This document shows, one piece after another, positions 51,585 to 60,842 of a stretch of 64,000 nucleotides of DNA (the stretch's first letter is position 1; every line of letters begins with the position of its first letter). The notes beneath the pieces were generated by a model. It saw nothing but the letters and a program-made list of their open reading frames with translations, did not search any database and was not told where the DNA came from. The position numbers and the translations under genes are program-made. The DNA lies in contig NZ_MCIF01000002.1 in assembly GCF_003268475.1 (NCBI RefSeq), positions 1,178,629 to 1,242,628 on the forward strand, read 5' to 3'. The DNA is from Thermogemmatispora tikiterensis (GTDB taxonomy: Bacteria; Chloroflexota; Ktedonobacteria; Ktedonobacterales; Ktedonobacteraceae).

Positions 51585-52322
51585 TTATGAGGACGAGCGT
51601 GCAGCGGTGCGGCGCGGGCGCTTTTTTGCAGCTGCTGTCTCCCCATTGGCCTGGAAAGCCGAGGGGCAGAGCGGTACCAGCGGGCACTCTTCGCAGCGCG
51701 GATCACGAGCGCGGCAGAGCGCCCGCCCGTGGAAGATCAAGAGATGCGACAGATCCAGCCACTCTTCGCGCGGCACAATGCGCATCAAATCGCGCTCGAT
51801 CTGCTCCGGGTCCTCACTCTGCGTCCAGCCGAGACGGCGCGCCAGACGCTTGACGTGCGTATCGACCACGAAGCCCTCGACGATGCCAAAGGCATTCCCC
51901 AGCACCACATTGGCGGTCTTGCGTGCCACGCCTGGCAGCGTCAGTAGCGCCTCCATACTGCGCGGCACCTCGCCCCCGTAGTCGGTGATCAGCCGCTGGC
52001 AGGTCAGTCGCAGATTGCGCGCCTTATTGCGATAGAAACCTGTCGGCTTGATATCCTGCTCCAGCTCCTCGGGGTTAGCGTTGGCGAAATCCTCAACCGT
52101 GCGATACTTGCGGAAGAGCTGAGCCGTCACCTCATTGACGCGCTCATCGGTGCATTGGGCCGAGAGCTGGACCGCAATCAGCAATTGCAGTGGATTCTCA
52201 TAATTCAACGTGCACTTTGCATCGGGATAAAGGCGCCGCAGCTCGGCGATGACCGCACGCACATGCTCGGGCGAGCCGGGGGCCGGTCCCTGATAGGTCG
52301 GTGGCAGATTTGCAGTACTCAC
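51585..52322 (-). CDS. nth: endonuclease III
   Basis: This base-excision glycosylase/AP lyase removes oxidised pyrimidines. It has 245 residues from the GTG at 52322, which has AGGGGAC upstream; the frame opens 22 codons earlier but without support. Motifs are ALLTLPGVARKTANVVL (helix-hairpin-helix with catalytic Lys), VDTHVKRLARRLG (catalytic Asp) and CRARDPRCEECPLVPLC, the Cys-x6-Cys-x2-Cys-x5-Cys 4Fe-4S site. The basic tail (KKRPRRTAARSSS) is longer than in E. coli. Confidence 0.95.
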   Translation of the reverse strand: MSTANLPPTYQGPAPGSPEHVRAVIAELRRLYPDAKCTLNYENPLQLLIAVQLSAQCTDERVNEVTAQLFRKYRTVEDFANANPEELEQDIKPTGFYRNKARNLRLTCQRLITDYGGEVPRSMEALLTLPGVARKTANVVLGNAFGIVEGFVVDTHVKRLARRLGWTQSEDPEQIERDLMRIVPREEWLDLSHLLIFHGRALCRARDPRCEECPLVPLCPSAFQANGETAAAKKRPRRTAARSSS

Positions 52323-52480
52323 GAATCGTCCCCTGCCTTCTTCTGGTCTTCCCCCTTCAATGGTAGGCCCATTATAGCACAGGGCCAACCTGGTCAGTTA
52401 CGGAGCCAGCGCCAGCCGGCGACGCCAGGTGATATGATGAGAGCAAGGGACAATGGGGACTTGCCAAGGAGGAGCACCAC

Positions 52481-53761
52481 ATGACAGTACCTCTTGACCT
52501 GAGCGCCTACCGTCGCTATTTTCCAGCCCTGCAGCAGGAGATGAACGGTCAGCCCGTCATCTACTGGGATAACCCCGGCGGCACCCAAGTCGCCCAGCAG
52601 GTCATCGAGGCTATGACGCGCTACCTGCGCGAAGCCAACGCCAACGCCCACGGGGCCTTTCTCACCAGCCGGCACACCGATGAGACCATCGCCGCCGCGC
52701 GCCAGGCGATGGCCGACTTCCTCAACGCCGCCAGCCCGGCAGAGATCGTCTTTGGCCCCAACATGACCACCCTGACCTTTGCCTTCAGCCGCGCCATCGG
52801 CAAAACGCTGCAGCCCGGCGACGAAATCATTGTGACCGTCCTCGACCACGATGCCAACGTCGCCCCCTGGCTGGCCCTGCAGGAGCGCGGCGTAGTTGTG
52901 CGCACCGTCGATATTCATCCCGAGCATGTCACGCTCAATCTGGAGGATCTGCAGGCCAAACTCAACGAGCGTACGCGCCTGGTGGCCGTGGGCTATGCCT
53001 CCAACGCCGTTGGCACCATCAACGATGTGCGGCGCATTACGGAGCTGGCCCACGCCGTCGGCGCCCTGGTGTGGATCGATGCTGTGCAATATGCACCGCA
53101 TGGGCCGATCGATGTCCAGGCCCTCGATGCCGATTTCCTGGTCTGCTCGGCCTATAAATTCTTTGGTCCGCATCTGGGCATTCTCTACGGCAAGCGCGAA
53201 CAGCTAGAGCGCTTCCCAGCCTACAAGGTGCGCCCGGCCAGCAACGCGGTCCCCGACCGCTGGGAGACCGGTACCCAGAACCATGAAGGATTGGCCGGTT
53301 TGTTGGGAGCCATCGACTACCTGACGCTGCTCGGAGAGGAGCAGGCCGCCCACTACGGCAACGATCCCGCGCTGCAGTCCTACGCCGGGCGGCGGCACAC
53401 ACTGAAAGTGGCAATGCGTGCGATCAGCGACTACGAGCACCAGCTTTCGGCCCAGTTGCTGCGGGGCCTGCGCGAAATCCAGGGCCTACGTATCTATGGG
53501 ATTAGCGGGACCACCCCCGAGGAGCTGGCGCAGCGGGTCCCAACAGTGGCCTGTACCATCGATGGCCGTCACCCGCGCGAGCTGGCTGTCGCCCTGGGTG
53601 AACGTGGTATCTTCGCCTGGGACGGCAACTATTATGCCCTCGGCCTGATGGAGCGCCTCGGCCTTGAAGGACGTGGCGGCGCCCTGCGCCTCGGCCTCTG
53701 CCACTATAATACGTCCGCCGAAATCGAGCGCGTCCTGGGCGTCCTGGAAGAGCTGGCCTGA
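52481..53761 (+). CDS. class V aminotransferase / cysteine-desulfurase-like (SufS-like)
   Basis: This 426-residue PLP enzyme has DNPGGTQVAQQVIEAM, NANAHGAFLTSRHTDETI, FGPNMTTLTFAF, VLDHDANVAPWLAL, WIDAVQYAPHGPIDVQALDADFLVCSAYKFFGPHLGILYG (the Lys in SAYKF binds PLP) and GGALRLGLCHYNT. It groups with cysteine-desulfurase-like/isopenicillin-epimerase-like members; the usual SufS active-site Cys loop (RxGHHCA) is not apparent. AAGGAGGAG precedes the ATG. The role in Fe-S assembly is therefore less sure than the fold. Confidence 0.88.
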   Translation: MTVPLDLSAYRRYFPALQQEMNGQPVIYWDNPGGTQVAQQVIEAMTRYLREANANAHGAFLTSRHTDETIAAARQAMADFLNAASPAEIVFGPNMTTLTFAFSRAIGKTLQPGDEIIVTVLDHDANVAPWLALQERGVVVRTVDIHPEHVTLNLEDLQAKLNERTRLVAVGYASNAVGTINDVRRITELAHAVGALVWIDAVQYAPHGPIDVQALDADFLVCSAYKFFGPHLGILYGKREQLERFPAYKVRPASNAVPDRWETGTQNHEGLAGLLGAIDYLTLLGEEQAAHYGNDPALQSYAGRRHTLKVAMRAISDYEHQLSAQLLRGLREIQGLRIYGISGTTPEELAQRVPTVACTIDGRHPRELAVALGERGIFAWDGNYYALGLMERLGLEGRGGALRLGLCHYNTSAEIERVLGVLEELA

Positions 53762-54120
53762 GTTAGCGCACACTGGCTGGCCCCAATCGGGATCTGCTGG
53801 CCAGGAGAAGGCCAATCCGATCCCTGTCCAGTGAGCAGCAACAGAGCGCGGCGCGCAGAGCAGCACGGCGGCAACCTGACTGAGCTAAGGGCCTGGCGGC
53901 GAAGAGAGAGCGGGTGCAGTTGCACTTTGCCGCCCAGGTCCCCTATGCGTCGAGAATGAGATCTTCCCAGCCGAGTGAGCGCTTGTATTTTTGTCTGCGC
54001 TGATCTACCCTAAGATAGGTAGAGAATACAGGCGTTCGATTTATCTGGCTGTTCCTGCAGAAGCTTATAGTTTTTATTGAGCACGAACGGAGGCCAGGCA
54101 TGTAAGGAGGTTACTATCTG
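53762..54120. other. intergenic region
   Basis: This 359-bp stretch includes a small imperfect palindrome TCTACCCTAAGATAGGTAGA at 54004-54023, upstream of the hypothetical gene at 54121. No coding frame was supported. Confidence 0.4.
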
Positions 54121-54675
54121 ATGGATCAGAAATGGATCTACGGTCCAGATGATCTGTACGGCATCTCAGCCTATCTGCAGCTCATCCAGCAGTGGGTTGC
54201 CACGGCCTTTCCCCAGCCGCGCGACCCGGAGATCGCCGCTAGGCTAGGCAGCCTGTGGGCTTCTCTTGGCTGGGCCCTGCAAGGCCGCGCCGTGGCTGAA
54301 GAGGCCAGACGCCTGGCAGCCAAGAAGAGGACAGAGGAATTTTCTCAGGAGGACGCAGAGCAGCCGGGTCAACAGCTTCGTGAGGTGACTTTTGATGAGG
54401 AGATAAAGAGCCTGGCCACAGTGGGACGGGCGGGTGATCCTCCTGTCCAGGGGCTTGAGCAGCGGCTACGTGCTCTGGCAGAAGCTGGCGTTCGCGACGG
54501 TTTCCTGGCCGTGGCGATGCGCGAGGCCACAGAGTTCCGCATCGCCAGGAGCCTGCCGGCGGCCCTGGATCAATGGCGGCAACTCGCCGATCAGCTCGTC
54601 CCGCGCTCTATCTGGTTCGCCAGCTCCTATCTGGAGATGCTCCCGAACACGACCGTTTACGGGCCGGACAGCTAA
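54121..54675 (+). CDS. hypothetical protein
   Basis: This 184-residue protein is Ala/Gln/Arg-rich and mostly predicted helical, without signal peptide or membrane segment. It begins MDQKWIYGPDDLYGISAYLQ, has a low-complexity acidic/Gln region at about 75-90, and ends with IWFASSYLEMLPNTTVYGP. A very strong ribosome site (AAGGAGG) precedes the ATG and codon use matches the window, which supports a real gene. I recognise no family and no catalytic motif. Confidence 0.6.
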   Translation: MDQKWIYGPDDLYGISAYLQLIQQWVATAFPQPRDPEIAARLGSLWASLGWALQGRAVAEEARRLAAKKRTEEFSQEDAEQPGQQLREVTFDEEIKSLATVGRAGDPPVQGLEQRLRALAEAGVRDGFLAVAMREATEFRIARSLPAALDQWRQLADQLVPRSIWFASSYLEMLPNTTVYGPDS

Positions 54676-54848
54676 AGGGTCCTGCCTGTACCCAAGAGAG
54701 ACCTGCCCCTTTGGGCCTGCACCATCCAGGCCCCATGCTTATGGTCTCCCCGGCCTGGCCCTGGACGAAAGCCGACAGCTTTCCTCACCTCGTGGCCAGG
54801 CAGCGCAACCCTGCACCCGCGTCCAGCGCGCTTGGCAGGCACGGGCCT

Positions 54849-55718
54849 CTACGGACGGGCTTTTTCTCCGTCCTCCCCATTGCCTCGCACTGTGATCGTA
54901 AACGGCCCCCACTCACCGATCAGGCCCTGGCCATGCAGCGAAACGCTGCGTCCGTCTTCAATGCTCTTCTCCGTCATCAGGCCCAGCGCCAGAATGCAGC
55001 CGTCCACCTTGCACGGTACCTCGCTGTAGCGACCCACTTCCTGCCCATCCAGGAAAAAGCGCACCTCATCGCGCGCCTTGCAGTAGCTGATGCCGTAGCG
55101 ATGCCACTGCCAGGGCGCCGTCTCTAGCGGCAGCTCATTAAAATCGCAGAAGTACTTTGGCTTGACGGCGCGCTCCGGCTCAGGATCGGGCGGTGCTGGC
55201 ACCCCTGGAAACGGCAGGAGCGCATAAACCGTGGCAATCGTATCGTTAGAGACGAAGAAATCGAAAGCCATACCGGTGGAGAAATCGAGCAGGTGAGCCG
55301 AGACAAAGCCATCGTAGAGATCCCGTGGTCGTGTATTGATCCCACGGGCACGCATCTCCCACTCAAAGAGAATCGTGCCCTCATCGGGCATCGTGAAACG
55401 CCGTGTCGAGAAAAACATATTTTTGGCGTTATCGAGAATCTGCACCTCGTTATGAAAGCGCGTTAACGGGACCGCCGCCACGCGCAGACGATTGCCCTCA
55501 ACCACCACCACGGCGTTTGGCTCACGATAGCGCCAGAAACCGCCGTCAGGCAGCGGGAAGCCTCCATAGTCCCAATGCCGATCAACGCCGCTGATGATAC
55601 TATGGTAGCCCGCATAAAGGAAACGCTCCTCTTGCTGAGCGCTATCTGTAGGAGCCGGTCGAGACTGTTGGATTTGCTGACTCTGCCCCTGATCGATCTC
55701 TTGTCGTGCATCCGTCAT
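54849..55718 (-). CDS. DUF6081-like, lectin/glucanase-fold protein
   Basis: This protein has 289 residues from the ATG at 55718, which has AAGGAG eleven bases upstream; the longer frame to 55892 is unsupported. The core reads WDYGGFPLPDGGFWRYREPNAVVVVEGNRLRVAAVPLTRFHNEVQILDNAKNMFFSTRRF, then WQWHRYGISYCKARDEVRFFLDGQEVGRYSEVPCKV, a pattern of jelly-roll concanavalin-A-like domains (as in DUF6081). No catalytic Glu pair was recognised. No signal peptide. Function unknown; carbohydrate binding is a guess from the fold. Confidence 0.7.
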   Translation of the reverse strand: MTDARQEIDQGQSQQIQQSRPAPTDSAQQEERFLYAGYHSIISGVDRHWDYGGFPLPDGGFWRYREPNAVVVVEGNRLRVAAVPLTRFHNEVQILDNAKNMFFSTRRFTMPDEGTILFEWEMRARGINTRPRDLYDGFVSAHLLDFSTGMAFDFFVSNDTIATVYALLPFPGVPAPPDPEPERAVKPKYFCDFNELPLETAPWQWHRYGISYCKARDEVRFFLDGQEVGRYSEVPCKVDGCILALGLMTEKSIEDGRSVSLHGQGLIGEWGPFTITVRGNGEDGEKARP

Positions 55719-56193
55719 TGCTGCCTCGCTCCTTCTCCTCTCCTCACTGACACTCAGTACTGGTACATACATGCGTATCTGACCGGTATATGCCCGGCGC
55801 ACAGACCCATGTACCTGCACATGGGCAGACCTATGCCTGCGACCACCACCTTGGCTGGCCAGCTCTCCACTGCTCTCTCTGTGGCCATCCATCCTTCACC
55901 ATTTTACTCGCAAGGCTGTTGCCAGCAGAGAGGCTACTTGCTTCATGCTATCACCGCTACTCCCTTCAGGCAAGGCTCACGCGGAGAGCTCCATCAAGCG
56001 CCAGAGGCATTACACTGGCATCAGCCCAGACCCTTCTTGTTAGAAGCCCCTCACTGCCGGCCTACGGTGCCAGTTTTGTGAGGTGCCAGCGTCTGTGCAC
56101 GGTCGACCTCCGTAACAGATAATAGAAGAAGAAACAGTGAGCCAGGCGAGCAATCCGCCGTCCGAGAGAGCCGCAGAAAGGACAGAGCAAGAC
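55719..56193. other. divergent intergenic region
   Basis: This 475-bp region lies between the DUF6081-like gene (minus) and ackA (plus). It contains a perfect 7-bp hairpin at 55806-55825 (CCCATGT/ACATGGG). No other gene is supported. Confidence 0.4.
55806..55825. promoter_or_regulatory. palindrome CCCATGT-n6-ACATGGG
   Basis: A perfect 7-bp inverted repeat with a six-base centre lies about 90 bases upstream of the DUF6081-like gene start. It may be an operator or part of that gene's leader. Confidence 0.35.
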
Positions 56194-57420
56194 ATGAAAA
56201 TCCTCGTCTTCAACGCCGGTTCAAGCAGCCAAAAGACCAGACTATACGAAGTACAGGCGCCATTACCAGCAGAGGCGCCACCTCCCATATGGGAAGCCAG
56301 CGCCGACTGGTCGCACGAGCCGGGCAAAACCGAACTGGTCATTCGCAGCGCCAGCGGGCAAGAAGAGCGCGAGACGCTACCAACCAGCGAGCGGCCCGCG
56401 GTCCTCAAACATATCCTGCAGAGTCTCAGCCACGGCTCGACAGGCAGCATCGAACGAAACGAAGAGATCGGGGTTGTGGGACATCGCGTTGTACACGGTG
56501 GGGCCTATTACCGTGAGCCGGCGCTGATCACCCCTGAACTGAAAACCACTATCGAGCGACTACAGATACTGGCGCCTTCCCACAATCGCGCCAGCCTTGA
56601 AGCCATCGCCGCCGCAGAAGAAGCCTTTCCCCAGGCACAGCAAATCGCCGTCTTCGACACCGCTTTCCACAGCCATATGCCTCTGCCAGCCCAAATCTAT
56701 CCCGGCCCTTACGAATGGTTCGCCCAGGGCCTGCGCCGCTACGGCTTCCACGGCCTGAGCCACCAGTACTGCGCGCGCCGGGCCGCTCAGCTCCTGGGGC
56801 GCGACCTCACCAGCCTGCGCCTCATCACCTGCCATCTGGGTAACGGCTGCTCCCTGGCCGCCATCCTGGGCGGCGAAAGCATCGAAACCACAATGGGCTT
56901 CACCCCTATGGAGGGGTTGATGATGGGCACACGCTCCGGTTCGATCGACCCCGGTTTGCTCCTCTACCTGCTGCGTCACGCTGGTTACAGCGCAGACGAC
57001 CTTGACCGCATTCTCAACCGCGAATCGGGATTAATGGGCATATCTGGTTTATCGGGTGATATGCGCATCATCCTGCAAGCGCGCGCCGAAGGGAATCGGC
57101 GGGCCCGTCTGGCCTTCAACACCTTCGTCCATCGCCTGCGTCTGCAAATCGGCGCCATGCTGGCAGTCTTGGGAGGCATAGACGCCCTGGTCTTCACCGG
57201 TGGCATCGGCGAACACGCTCCCGAAGTACGCGCTGCTGCCTGTGAGACCCTTGGCTTCCTCGGCCTGGCCATCGATGCCAGCCGTAACGCCGATCCCGGC
57301 GGCGACGCCGACATCGCCAGCCCTCACTCAGCCGTGCGCGTGCTGGTCGTCCAGACTCAGGAAGACTGGATGATTGCCGAGGCTTGCTGGCACCTGCTCA
57401 AACAGCGTGCCCAGACCTGA
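56194..57420 (+). CDS. ackA: acetate kinase
   Basis: This protein has 408 residues from the ATG at 56194 (MKILVFNAGSSSQKTRLYE, the canonical family N-terminus, with AAAGGA upstream). An in-frame GTG at 56137 would add 19 residues. Motifs include GHRVVHGG, FDTAFHSHMP, GFHGLSHQYC, ITCHLGNGCSLAAI, MGTRSGSIDPG and FTGGIGEHAPEVR. It interconverts acetate+ATP and acetyl phosphate+ADP. No phosphotransacetylase gene is next to it. It is a stand-alone gene facing the pyr operon terminator. Confidence 0.95.
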   Translation: MKILVFNAGSSSQKTRLYEVQAPLPAEAPPPIWEASADWSHEPGKTELVIRSASGQEERETLPTSERPAVLKHILQSLSHGSTGSIERNEEIGVVGHRVVHGGAYYREPALITPELKTTIERLQILAPSHNRASLEAIAAAEEAFPQAQQIAVFDTAFHSHMPLPAQIYPGPYEWFAQGLRRYGFHGLSHQYCARRAAQLLGRDLTSLRLITCHLGNGCSLAAILGGESIETTMGFTPMEGLMMGTRSGSIDPGLLLYLLRHAGYSADDLDRILNRESGLMGISGLSGDMRIILQARAEGNRRARLAFNTFVHRLRLQIGAMLAVLGGIDALVFTGGIGEHAPEVRAAACETLGFLGLAIDASRNADPGGDADIASPHSAVRVLVVQTQEDWMIAEACWHLLKQRAQT

Positions 57421-57461
57421 GCACTCGTCTCGGTCCTACAGCGCCTCCTGCCCTCTCCCCC

Positions 57462-57509
57462 CAAAAAAAGAGTCAGCTTCTTGAAGCTCTGCAATTCTCA
57501 AGAAGCTGA
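57462..57509 (-). terminator. intrinsic terminator of pyrE-F-D operon
   Basis: A perfect 11-bp stem (57474-57484 with 57498-57508, plus a flanking T-A pair) has a 13-base loop. On the minus strand it is followed by ACTCTTTTTTT (A-run at 57463-57469). It lies ~105 bases beyond the pyrD stop. Confidence 0.85.
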
Positions 57510-57613
57510 AATAGAGACCCATGTGGCGAGAGAGCAGTCCTGATCGGACAAGCCTCCAGATATAGTGAGAAGCGCCGTCCAGTTCTGGCTTGGCTTGCTC
57601 AGCAGAGCACGGT

Positions 57614-58552
57614 TTAAGGGAGGGCGGCCCCAACCAGTTCGGCAATGTTCTCGACGCCGTGCGCTCGCATAAAAGCCTCAATCCCTTCCAGCACAAGCAC
57701 ACCTGTACGCGGATTCACAAAGTTAGCCGTGCCGATCTGCACAGCGATCGCCCCGGCCATGATAAAGGACAGCGCGTCCGAGGCCGAGGTAATCCCACCT
57801 ATGCCAATGACTGCCACCTGCGGTTGCCGGTCGCGTAACTCACGGGCCACCTCGTAGACCATGCGCAAGGCCAGCGGTCTGATCGCTGGTCCCGACAACC
57901 CGCCGGTCCCGTGGGCTGGCAGTGGACGGCGCGCCTCAATATCAATGTCCATCCCGGTCAGGGTATTGATCAGGGAGACAGCATCGGCCCCAGCCTCCGC
58001 CGCCGCCAGGGCGGTTGGACGTGCATCGCCAGTATTAGGCGAGAGCTTGACAATCACCGGCAGCGTCGTGCTCTGGCGTACCGCTGCCGTGACTGCGGCT
58101 ACTGCCTCGGGACTCTCCCCGAAGACACGGCCTCCGGCGCGGACGTTGGGACAGGAGACATTGACTTCAACGCCCGCTACTCCCGGCACACCCTCCAGAC
58201 GCTGCGCCAGCTCAGCAAACTCTTCGACCGTCTCGCCGGCGATGTTGACGATTACGGGCGTCTGCCAGGTGGCCCAGATCGGTGCATATCTGCGGATCAC
58301 AGCCTCAATGCCAGGGTTCTGCAGCCCAATGGCATTGAGCAAGCCCGCCGCGACCTCGTGCGTGCGTGGCTGCGCGTTACCCCGCCGCGGGCGCAAAGTA
58401 GTGCCCTTGCTGACAATGGCTCCCAGGCGTTCGATCTCAGCGATTCTGGCGTACTCCAGGCCGTAACCGCAGGTCCCGGCAGCCAACATTACCGGATTAC
58501 GCAGCAGCAGACTGCTCTTGCGTCCCGCCGCCAGTTCGACCGTGAGCTGCAT
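57614..58552 (-). CDS. pyrD: dihydroorotate dehydrogenase, class 1B catalytic subunit
   Basis: This 312-residue FMN enzyme oxidises dihydroorotate to orotate. NPVMLAAGTCGYGLEYARI, VSKGTTLRPRRGN, VEVNVSCPNVRAGG (class 1 catalytic Cys), PVIVKLSPNTGDARPTALAAAEAGADAVSLINT, GLSGPAIRPLALRMVYEV and IGIGGITSASDALSFIMAGAIAVQIGTANFV are all family blocks. Class 1B enzymes usually need the PyrK Fe-S subunit, which is not in this window. It starts directly at the pyrF stop (TAGATG). Confidence 0.95.
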   Translation of the reverse strand: MQLTVELAAGRKSSLLLRNPVMLAAGTCGYGLEYARIAEIERLGAIVSKGTTLRPRRGNAQPRTHEVAAGLLNAIGLQNPGIEAVIRRYAPIWATWQTPVIVNIAGETVEEFAELAQRLEGVPGVAGVEVNVSCPNVRAGGRVFGESPEAVAAVTAAVRQSTTLPVIVKLSPNTGDARPTALAAAEAGADAVSLINTLTGMDIDIEARRPLPAHGTGGLSGPAIRPLALRMVYEVARELRDRQPQVAVIGIGGITSASDALSFIMAGAIAVQIGTANFVNPRTGVLVLEGIEAFMRAHGVENIAELVGAALP

Positions 58553-59425
58553 CTAGCTTCCTCTTGCCTGGTTGATAGCATCACGCAGACGCCGCGCTGC
58601 CTCGCCCGCTGCCAGAGCGTAGTCGCTTCCCGCACCAGCATACAGGATGGCACGCGAGACCGCCACCAGGATTCCCCCGCCATACTCATCCAGACCAGCT
58701 CGTACCGCCACCTCTAGCTCGCCTCCCTGGGTTCCCACGCCAGGCACCAGCAGCGGCAAGGTCGGACAGCGTTCTCGAATGGCCGCCAGCTCGCGGGGAT
58801 AGGTCGCCCCGGCCACCAGCCCACAATTGCCGTGGCGCTCTTGCCATTGACGCACGCGTTCCGCCACTGCCAGATAGAGCGGCGTGAGCTGCGAGTCACT
58901 CGTTTCCTCACCCTCAGCACCAGCCGCCGAGGAGCGGACCAGGAGATCTTGAAAATCGCGCGCACCCGGATTCGAGGTGCGACAGAGTATAAAGGCCAGC
59001 TTCTCACGATAGGCCAGAAACGGCTGCACGCCGTCGTAGCCGAGATAGGGTTGGACTGTCACAGCATCACAGCCGAGCTGTTCGAAGATAGCCACGGCAT
59101 AGGCGCGGGCCGTGTGCCCGATATCACCGCGCTTGGCATCGGCAATCACCGGCACCTCCGATGGGATAGCCGCCAGGATCTCGCGCAACAGCGACCACCC
59201 CTGCGGCCCAAGAGCCTCAAAAAAGGCCAGGTTCGGCTTATAGGCACAGGCATAGGGCAAGGTTGCCTCTACGATCTCGCGACAGAAACGCACCAGCGCC
59301 TCCGGCCCACCCCCCTGCAGCGGCTTCGGCAAGCGCTCCAACTCGGGATCAAGTCCAACGCACAGCAGACTCTGACGATCACCACTCGCCTGCTGCCACT
59401 TCTCCAGAAAGCTCGGCCCGCTCAT
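58553..59425 (-). CDS. pyrF: orotidine-5'-phosphate decarboxylase, type 2
   Basis: This 290-residue enzyme converts OMP to UMP. LCVGLDPE opens the barrel and VIADAKRGDIGHTARAYA carries the catalytic Asp-Lys-Asp. AVTVQPYLGYDG, ILCRTSNPGARDFQDL and LLVPGVGTQGGE are typical of the type 2 (mycobacterial/Chloroflexota) form, longer than E. coli PyrF. It overlaps pyrE by four bases and abuts pyrD. Confidence 0.95.
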   Translation of the reverse strand: MSGPSFLEKWQQASGDRQSLLCVGLDPELERLPKPLQGGGPEALVRFCREIVEATLPYACAYKPNLAFFEALGPQGWSLLREILAAIPSEVPVIADAKRGDIGHTARAYAVAIFEQLGCDAVTVQPYLGYDGVQPFLAYREKLAFILCRTSNPGARDFQDLLVRSSAAGAEGEETSDSQLTPLYLAVAERVRQWQERHGNCGLVAGATYPRELAAIRERCPTLPLLVPGVGTQGGELEVAVRAGLDEYGGGILVAVSRAILYAGAGSDYALAAGEAARRLRDAINQARGS

Positions 59426-60030
59426 GATGACCTTCCTCCAGGAGCGCGCAGGCCACGGCTACCAGGCTTCGTCAACGGCAGTCCCTGAGCGCAGAGAGGA
59501 CAGGCGCCAGGCTCATAGGTCCGTGCCGTCACTGTCAGGAGCGCCTGGCAAGGAACAGGCAACTCCTTTGCCGCCGCGCCGCCACTACGATCCAGCAGGA
59601 CTGCAATGCCCACGACCGTTGGCTCATAGACCAGCAGGGCCTGCAGCGTCTCGTGCAGCGACAGCCCTGTCGTCAGGACATCGTCAACCACTAAGACGCG
59701 CTCGCCTTGCCGCAGGCTAAAGCCACGGCGCAGCTCACGCCCACCACCGGTAGCCGGCTCTACCACCAGGCAGCGCGTCCCAAGCTGACGCGCAACCTCC
59801 TGGGCCAATAGCGCCCCACCAGTGGTGGGACCAGCCACGGCCTCGATCTCTTCGAGAGCATAGCGCGCCACAATCTCAGCGCAGAGGCGCTCCGTGACCC
59901 GTGGCCACTCCAACAGGCGAAACTTCTCCCAGTACTCGTCACTGTGCCGACCCGAGGTCAGCACAAAGTGCCCTTTCGAGACAACCCCCAGACGCTCAAA
60001 GAGCGCCAGCAGCTCTGTTTCATCCATCAT
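59422..60030 (-). CDS. pyrE: orotate phosphoribosyltransferase
   Basis: This 202-residue enzyme joins orotate and PRPP to OMP. FVLTSGRHSDEYWEKFRLLEWP and GPTTGGALLAQEVARQLG are typical, and the PRPP-binding loop is ERVLVVDDVLTTGLSLHETLQAL. Near the C-terminus CPLCAQGLPL contains a CxxC pair, unusual for the core enzyme, followed by a basic tail. First gene of pyrE-pyrF-pyrD; no PyrR attenuator was recognised in the 92 bases upstream. Confidence 0.93.
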   Translation of the reverse strand: MMDETELLALFERLGVVSKGHFVLTSGRHSDEYWEKFRLLEWPRVTERLCAEIVARYALEEIEAVAGPTTGGALLAQEVARQLGTRCLVVEPATGGGRELRRGFSLRQGERVLVVDDVLTTGLSLHETLQALLVYEPTVVGIAVLLDRSGGAAAKELPVPCQALLTVTARTYEPGACPLCAQGLPLTKPGSRGLRAPGGRSS

Positions 60031-60122
60031 TTCCCATCCCTCAGTGGCTTGCGCTGCACTACCATGTTTGTCAAGGCTGACCGCGGCAGCTTGCCAGCGG
60101 CCAGCCGGCGAGGCCGCTCAGG

Positions 60123-60842
60123 CTACTTCACGCTGAGCACGATGACATCGAAGATCAGGTCCGAGTTAGCCGGAATCGAGCCTTGCGCCTGATTGCCGTA
60201 GCCGAGCTTCGCCGGAATGTAGAGGCGACGAATCGTCCCCGGCTTGACCCCAACCAGGCCCTCATCCCAGCCTTTAATGACCTGCCCCTTGCCCAGAGTG
60301 AACGAGAACGGCTGACCGTTGCGATCATAGGAACTATCGAACTTCTTGCAGGTATTGGCCAGCCAGCCGACGTATTCCACCTCCAGGGTAGAACCGTTCT
60401 TAGCCGCTGTACCGTTGCCCGTACGGATGTCAAAATACTTGAGTCCATCGCTCTTGACCACTGGCGTTCCATTGACCGCTGGCGAGGTTGCCGGCCCCGC
60501 TGTCGGGGTCGCCGTGGCGCTGTAAATCGAGGGCACCTGCGTAGAGGCACTGCTATCGATGAAGCAGTTGCGCGCCAGCGCCGTCGCCGTGGCGTTGGCA
60601 TGGGCCTTGCTGACGGCGGTCGCTGTGGCCTCACGTGAGGCGGCCTGCTGAGCACTGACACGCTGATACTGCCAAAAGCCCAGCACGGCCAGGGCAATGA
60701 TGACAAGAGTCACAGTGCTGGTGATAATGAGCTGTTGACGCCTCCGACGCCGCACCTGCCTTCTGATTCGCTCTTGTTGGCGCTGCCCCGGACGGCGCTG
60801 TCTCTGCGAACCTCCTTTTTTCCCCTGTGCTGTCTGCGTCAT
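60123..60842 (-). CDS. membrane-anchored FKBP-type peptidyl-prolyl cis-trans isomerase
   Basis: In this 239-residue protein, a strongly basic N-terminus (about 1-37) precedes a membrane anchor (LIITSTVTLVIIALAVLGFWQ). A low-complexity Ala/Thr linker follows, then an FKBP domain at about 130-239 (VKSDGLKYFDIRTGNGTAAKNGSTLEVEYVGWL, FSFTLGKGQVIKGWDEGLVGVKPGTIRRLYIPAKLGYGNQAQGSIPANSDLIFDV). The VIKGWDEG and IPANSDLIFDV blocks are the active-site signature. It is predicted to assist folding outside the membrane. GAGGAG precedes the ATG. Confidence 0.93.
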   Translation of the reverse strand: MTQTAQGKKGGSQRQRRPGQRQQERIRRQVRRRRRQQLIITSTVTLVIIALAVLGFWQYQRVSAQQAASREATATAVSKAHANATATALARNCFIDSSASTQVPSIYSATATPTAGPATSPAVNGTPVVKSDGLKYFDIRTGNGTAAKNGSTLEVEYVGWLANTCKKFDSSYDRNGQPFSFTLGKGQVIKGWDEGLVGVKPGTIRRLYIPAKLGYGNQAQGSIPANSDLIFDVIVLSVK